Of a stretch of DNA of 8,474 nt, positions 6,261-8,474 are shown piece by piece (the first letter of the stretch is position 1; each line of letters opens with the position of its first letter). Source of the stretch: JBBQBQ01 sp038317685 (GTDB taxonomy: Bacteria > Desulfobacterota > Desulfuromonadia > Desulfuromonadales > DDH964); NCBI GenBank assembly GCA_038317685.1, contig JBBQBQ010000152.1, positions 1-8,474 on the forward strand, given 5' to 3'. The position numbers and the translations under genes are program-made. The notes beneath the pieces are model-generated. The model worked only from the letters and a program-made list of their open reading frames with translations, had not been told where the DNA came from and searched no databases.

Positions 6261-8348
6261 ATGCAAGAAGTCATCGAAGGGACCGAGACCGGCTCGGCGG
6301 CCGAGCCGGAGAAATGGGATGAGACCGGCCATCAGCGCCACCTGGCCGGATTCCAGCTGCGGACCGTCGCCGCCATGGCCCTGGCCTTCTCCGCCTACCA
6401 GCTCTACACCGCGGCCTTCAGTCCTCTCTCCAGCCAGGTGATGCGCTCCCTGCACGTCGGCTTCCTGCTGCTGCTGACCTTCAGCCTCTTTCCGGCCTGG
6501 CGCGGCGCCTCCCGTACCCACATCGCCTGGTACGACGCACTCCTCGCCGCCACCGCCTTCGCCCTGGCCTTCTACCACTGGATCTTCGAGGCCGACCTGA
6601 TCCAGCGCTCCGGGGACCCGACGGTCACCGATCTCGTCGTCGGTGCCGTCGTCATCGTCCTCCTCTTTGAGGCGGCGCGACGCATCGTCGGGGTGGCGCT
6701 GCCGATCATCTGCGCCCTCTTTCTGGCCTACGGCCTCTTCGGCCAATACCTGCCGGGGAGCCTGGCCCATCGCGGCTACGGCTTCGATCAGGTGATCAAC
6801 CAGCTCTACCTCGGCACCGAGGGGATCTACGGCATTCCGACCCTGGTCTCCTCGACCTACATCTTCCTCTTCATCCTCTTCGGCTCCTTCCTGGAACACG
6901 CCGGGATGATCAACCTCTTCAACGACCTCGCCCTCGGCACCGTCGGCCACACCCGCGGCGGGCCGGCCAAGGTGGCGGTCATCAGCTCCGGGCTGATGGG
7001 GACGATCAACGGCTCGGGGGTTGCCAACGTCGTCACCACCGGCCAGTTCACCATTCCGTTGATGAAGCGCTTCGGCTACCGCAGCGAGTTCGCCGGGGCA
7101 GTGGAAGCGACCTCCAGCATGGGGGGCCAGATCATGCCGCCGGTCATGGGGGCCGTCGCCTTCATCATGGCCGAGGCCCTCAACGTCGATTATCTGGAGA
7201 TCTGCAAGGCTGCGGCAATTCCGGCTTTCCTCTACTTCGCCACCGCCTTCTGGATGGTCCACCTCGAGGCCGGCCGGGCCAACCTGATGGGCCTCCCCAA
7301 GGAGGAGTGCCCCAACGCCTGGCAGTCGATGCGCCGCAACTGGTTCCTCCTCCTCCCCCTGGCGGCCCTCGTCTCCCTGCTCTTCGCCGGCTATACGCCG
7401 ATGTTCTCCGGCCTGGTCGGCCTAGCCTTGACCTCGGTGCTGATCCTCGGCGTCAGCCTCGGCCGCACTTTCGCCAGCAGAACCCTGCGCATCGCCCTGT
7501 GGATTGCCATCGGCCTGATCGCCTCGGCCTTCCGCAAATTCGGCATCGGCCCGATCCTCGGCCTGATCGCCCTGTTGATCGTGGTCAACGCCATCCACAG
7601 CGGCGGCCGGAAGACGCTGCAGGTCATGGTCCGCAGCCTCATTGACGGCGCCAAATCGGCCCTTGGCGTCGGTGTCGCCTGCGCCATCGTCGGCGTCATC
7701 ATCGGCGTTCTGACCCTGACCGGAGCGGCCAGCAGCTTCGCCGGACTGGTCCTCGATCTCGGCAGCACCAGCCTCTTTCTGTCCCTGGTCCTGACGATGA
7801 TCGCCTGTCTGGTCCTCGGCATGGGGATCCCGACCATCCCCAACTACATCATTACCAGCTCCATCGCCGCCCCGGCCCTCCTCAAACTCGGCGTGCCGCT
7901 GATCGTCTCCCACATGTTCGTCTTCTACTTCGGGATCATGGCCGACCTCACCCCGCCGGTCGCCCTGGCGGCCTTCGCGGCCTCTTCCATCGCCAAGTGT
8001 TCGGGGATGAAGATCGGCCTGCAGTGCATGCGCATCGCCATCGCCGGCTTCGTCATCCCCTACATGGCGGTCTACTCCCCGGCACTGATGCTGCAGGGGG
8101 ACGGCAATCTCTGGGCGGTGCTCTACATCGTCTTCAAGGCCCTCCTCGCCATCGCTTTGTGGGGAGCCGCCGCCATCGGTTTTTTGAAGAAGAAACTCCC
8201 CTGGACAGAGCGCGCCCTGGCCATGGCCGCGGCCTTCTCCCTGGTCGTCGCCCTCCCCCTCACCGACGAGGTCGGCTTCGTTTTGGCGGCGGTCTTCTTC
8301 GCCCTCCACTTCGAATGGCACCGCAAACTGGTGCCGGTGGCCGCATGA
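6261..8348 (+). CDS. TRAP transporter fused permease (DctQ-DctM fusion, TAXI type)
   Basis: The 695-residue inner-membrane protein has a short hydrophilic N-terminus (1-30). Next is a small DctQ-like block of about four membrane segments (33-54, 63-80, 92-108, 122-138), then a large DctM-like block with many segments to about 645. Two more hydrophobic stretches lie near the C-terminus. Motifs typical of the large subunit include GTINGSGVANVVTTGQFTIP (247-266), SSMGGQIMPPVMGAVAFIMAE (285-305, paraphrased by position), GMGIPTIPNYII (520-531) and IMADLTPPVALAAFA (559-573). It would move the solute delivered by the TAXI receptor using a Na+ or H+ gradient. The start at 6261 is set by AGGAGA (6248-6253) seven bases upstream. 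Extending to 6213 would begin at a GTG inside the hairpin and is rejected. The stop overlaps the next gene by ATGA. Confidence 0.94.
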   Translation: MQEVIEGTETGSAAEPEKWDETGHQRHLAGFQLRTVAAMALAFSAYQLYTAAFSPLSSQVMRSLHVGFLLLLTFSLFPAWRGASRTHIAWYDALLAATAFALAFYHWIFEADLIQRSGDPTVTDLVVGAVVIVLLFEAARRIVGVALPIICALFLAYGLFGQYLPGSLAHRGYGFDQVINQLYLGTEGIYGIPTLVSSTYIFLFILFGSFLEHAGMINLFNDLALGTVGHTRGGPAKVAVISSGLMGTINGSGVANVVTTGQFTIPLMKRFGYRSEFAGAVEATSSMGGQIMPPVMGAVAFIMAEALNVDYLEICKAAAIPAFLYFATAFWMVHLEAGRANLMGLPKEECPNAWQSMRRNWFLLLPLAALVSLLFAGYTPMFSGLVGLALTSVLILGVSLGRTFASRTLRIALWIAIGLIASAFRKFGIGPILGLIALLIVVNAIHSGGRKTLQVMVRSLIDGAKSALGVGVACAIVGVIIGVLTLTGAASSFAGLVLDLGSTSLFLSLVLTMIACLVLGMGIPTIPNYIITSSIAAPALLKLGVPLIVSHMFVFYFGIMADLTPPVALAAFAASSIAKCSGMKIGLQCMRIAIAGFVIPYMAVYSPALMLQGDGNLWAVLYIVFKALLAIALWGAAAIGFLKKKLPWTERALAMAAAFSLVVALPLTDEVGFVLAAVFFALHFEWHRKLVPVAA

Positions 8349-8474
8349 CCGGACTCTGTCTCGGCCTGGCGGCGGCGGTTCAACTTGCCCTGCCGGTGAC
8401 GCACTTCACCCTTGCATGGAATCACTCGGTGGAAAAGATCCGCTGGGAGGAGGACTACCGGGTCGACGGGGATC
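8345..8474 (+). CDS. DUF1850 protein, N-terminal part (cut by window edge)
   Basis: The frame opens with an ATG at 8345 that overlaps the permease stop (ATGA) and runs open to the window end, 43 complete codons. It begins with a short hydrophobic stretch (about residues 3-18), which may be a signal or anchor segment. The stretch FTLAWNHSVEKIRWEEDYRV follows, and its L-W-HSVE-W-E-Y-V spacing is what I recall as the conserved core of DUF1850. Small DUF1850 proteins are repeatedly found next to TAXI-type TRAP permeases. Their role is unknown; an accessory or assembly function in or near the periplasm is only a guess. Translational coupling to the permease suggests matched production. Only about a third of the usual length is visible. 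Confidence 0.78.
   Translation, partial: MTGLCLGLAAAVQLALPVTHFTLAWNHSVEKIRWEEDYRVDGD

Noticed and set aside
6147..8321. Long minus-strand open frames opposite the fused permease (6147-7262 and 7422-8321)
   Set aside because: Their translations are Asp/Glu/Gly-rich with no domain. This is the usual antisense image of a hydrophobic membrane protein in GC-rich DNA.

Overview
The window reads as an ordinary chromosomal segment of a GC-rich Gram-negative bacterium. A Deltaproteobacterium of the Desulfuromonas/Geobacter type is my best guess. The grounds are strong third-position G/C, a DctB/DctD-type sigma-54 two-component system, an NhaD-type antiporter and a TAXI-type TRAP transporter together. 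Taxonomy is inferred from style and gene content, not from a marker gene. I see no tRNA, rRNA, CRISPR, insertion sequence or phage gene, and base composition does not change abruptly.

Layout: (1) 1-287, minus strand, the N-terminal part of a Na+/H+ antiporter of the NhaD family, cut by the window edge. (2) 288-511, a divergent intergenic region with a good sigma-70 type promoter on each strand. (3) 512-4963, plus strand, a likely three-gene operon: an omega-amidase-like nitrilase-superfamily amidase, a DctB-like membrane histidine kinase, and a DctD-like sigma-54-dependent response regulator that overlaps or abuts the kinase. (4) 4964-5223, a regulatory region with two perfect inverted repeats and a near-consensus -24/-12 (sigma-54) promoter. 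(5) 5224-8474, plus strand, a TRAP transporter operon: a TAXI-family periplasmic binding protein, a perfect 31-nt palindrome in the short gap, a fused DctQ-DctM permease, and the start of a DUF1850 gene that overlaps the permease stop by ATGA.

How the genes probably work together: the DctB-like kinase would sense a dicarboxylate-type ligand in the periplasm and phosphorylate the DctD-like regulator. The regulator would bind the inverted repeat(s) upstream of the -24/-12 promoter and switch on the TAXI TRAP operon, importing the substrate with an ion gradient. The co-transcribed amidase belongs to a family that can release 2-oxoglutarate or oxaloacetate from their amides, which fits a dicarboxylate theme but remains inference.

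The least ordinary aspects are that a DctBD-type system is wired to a TAXI TRAP transporter instead of DctA or DctPQM, the complete promoter/enhancer architecture visible in 260 bp, the intra-operon hairpin, and the linked DUF1850 protein of unknown function. I found no strong evidence for a wholly new system.
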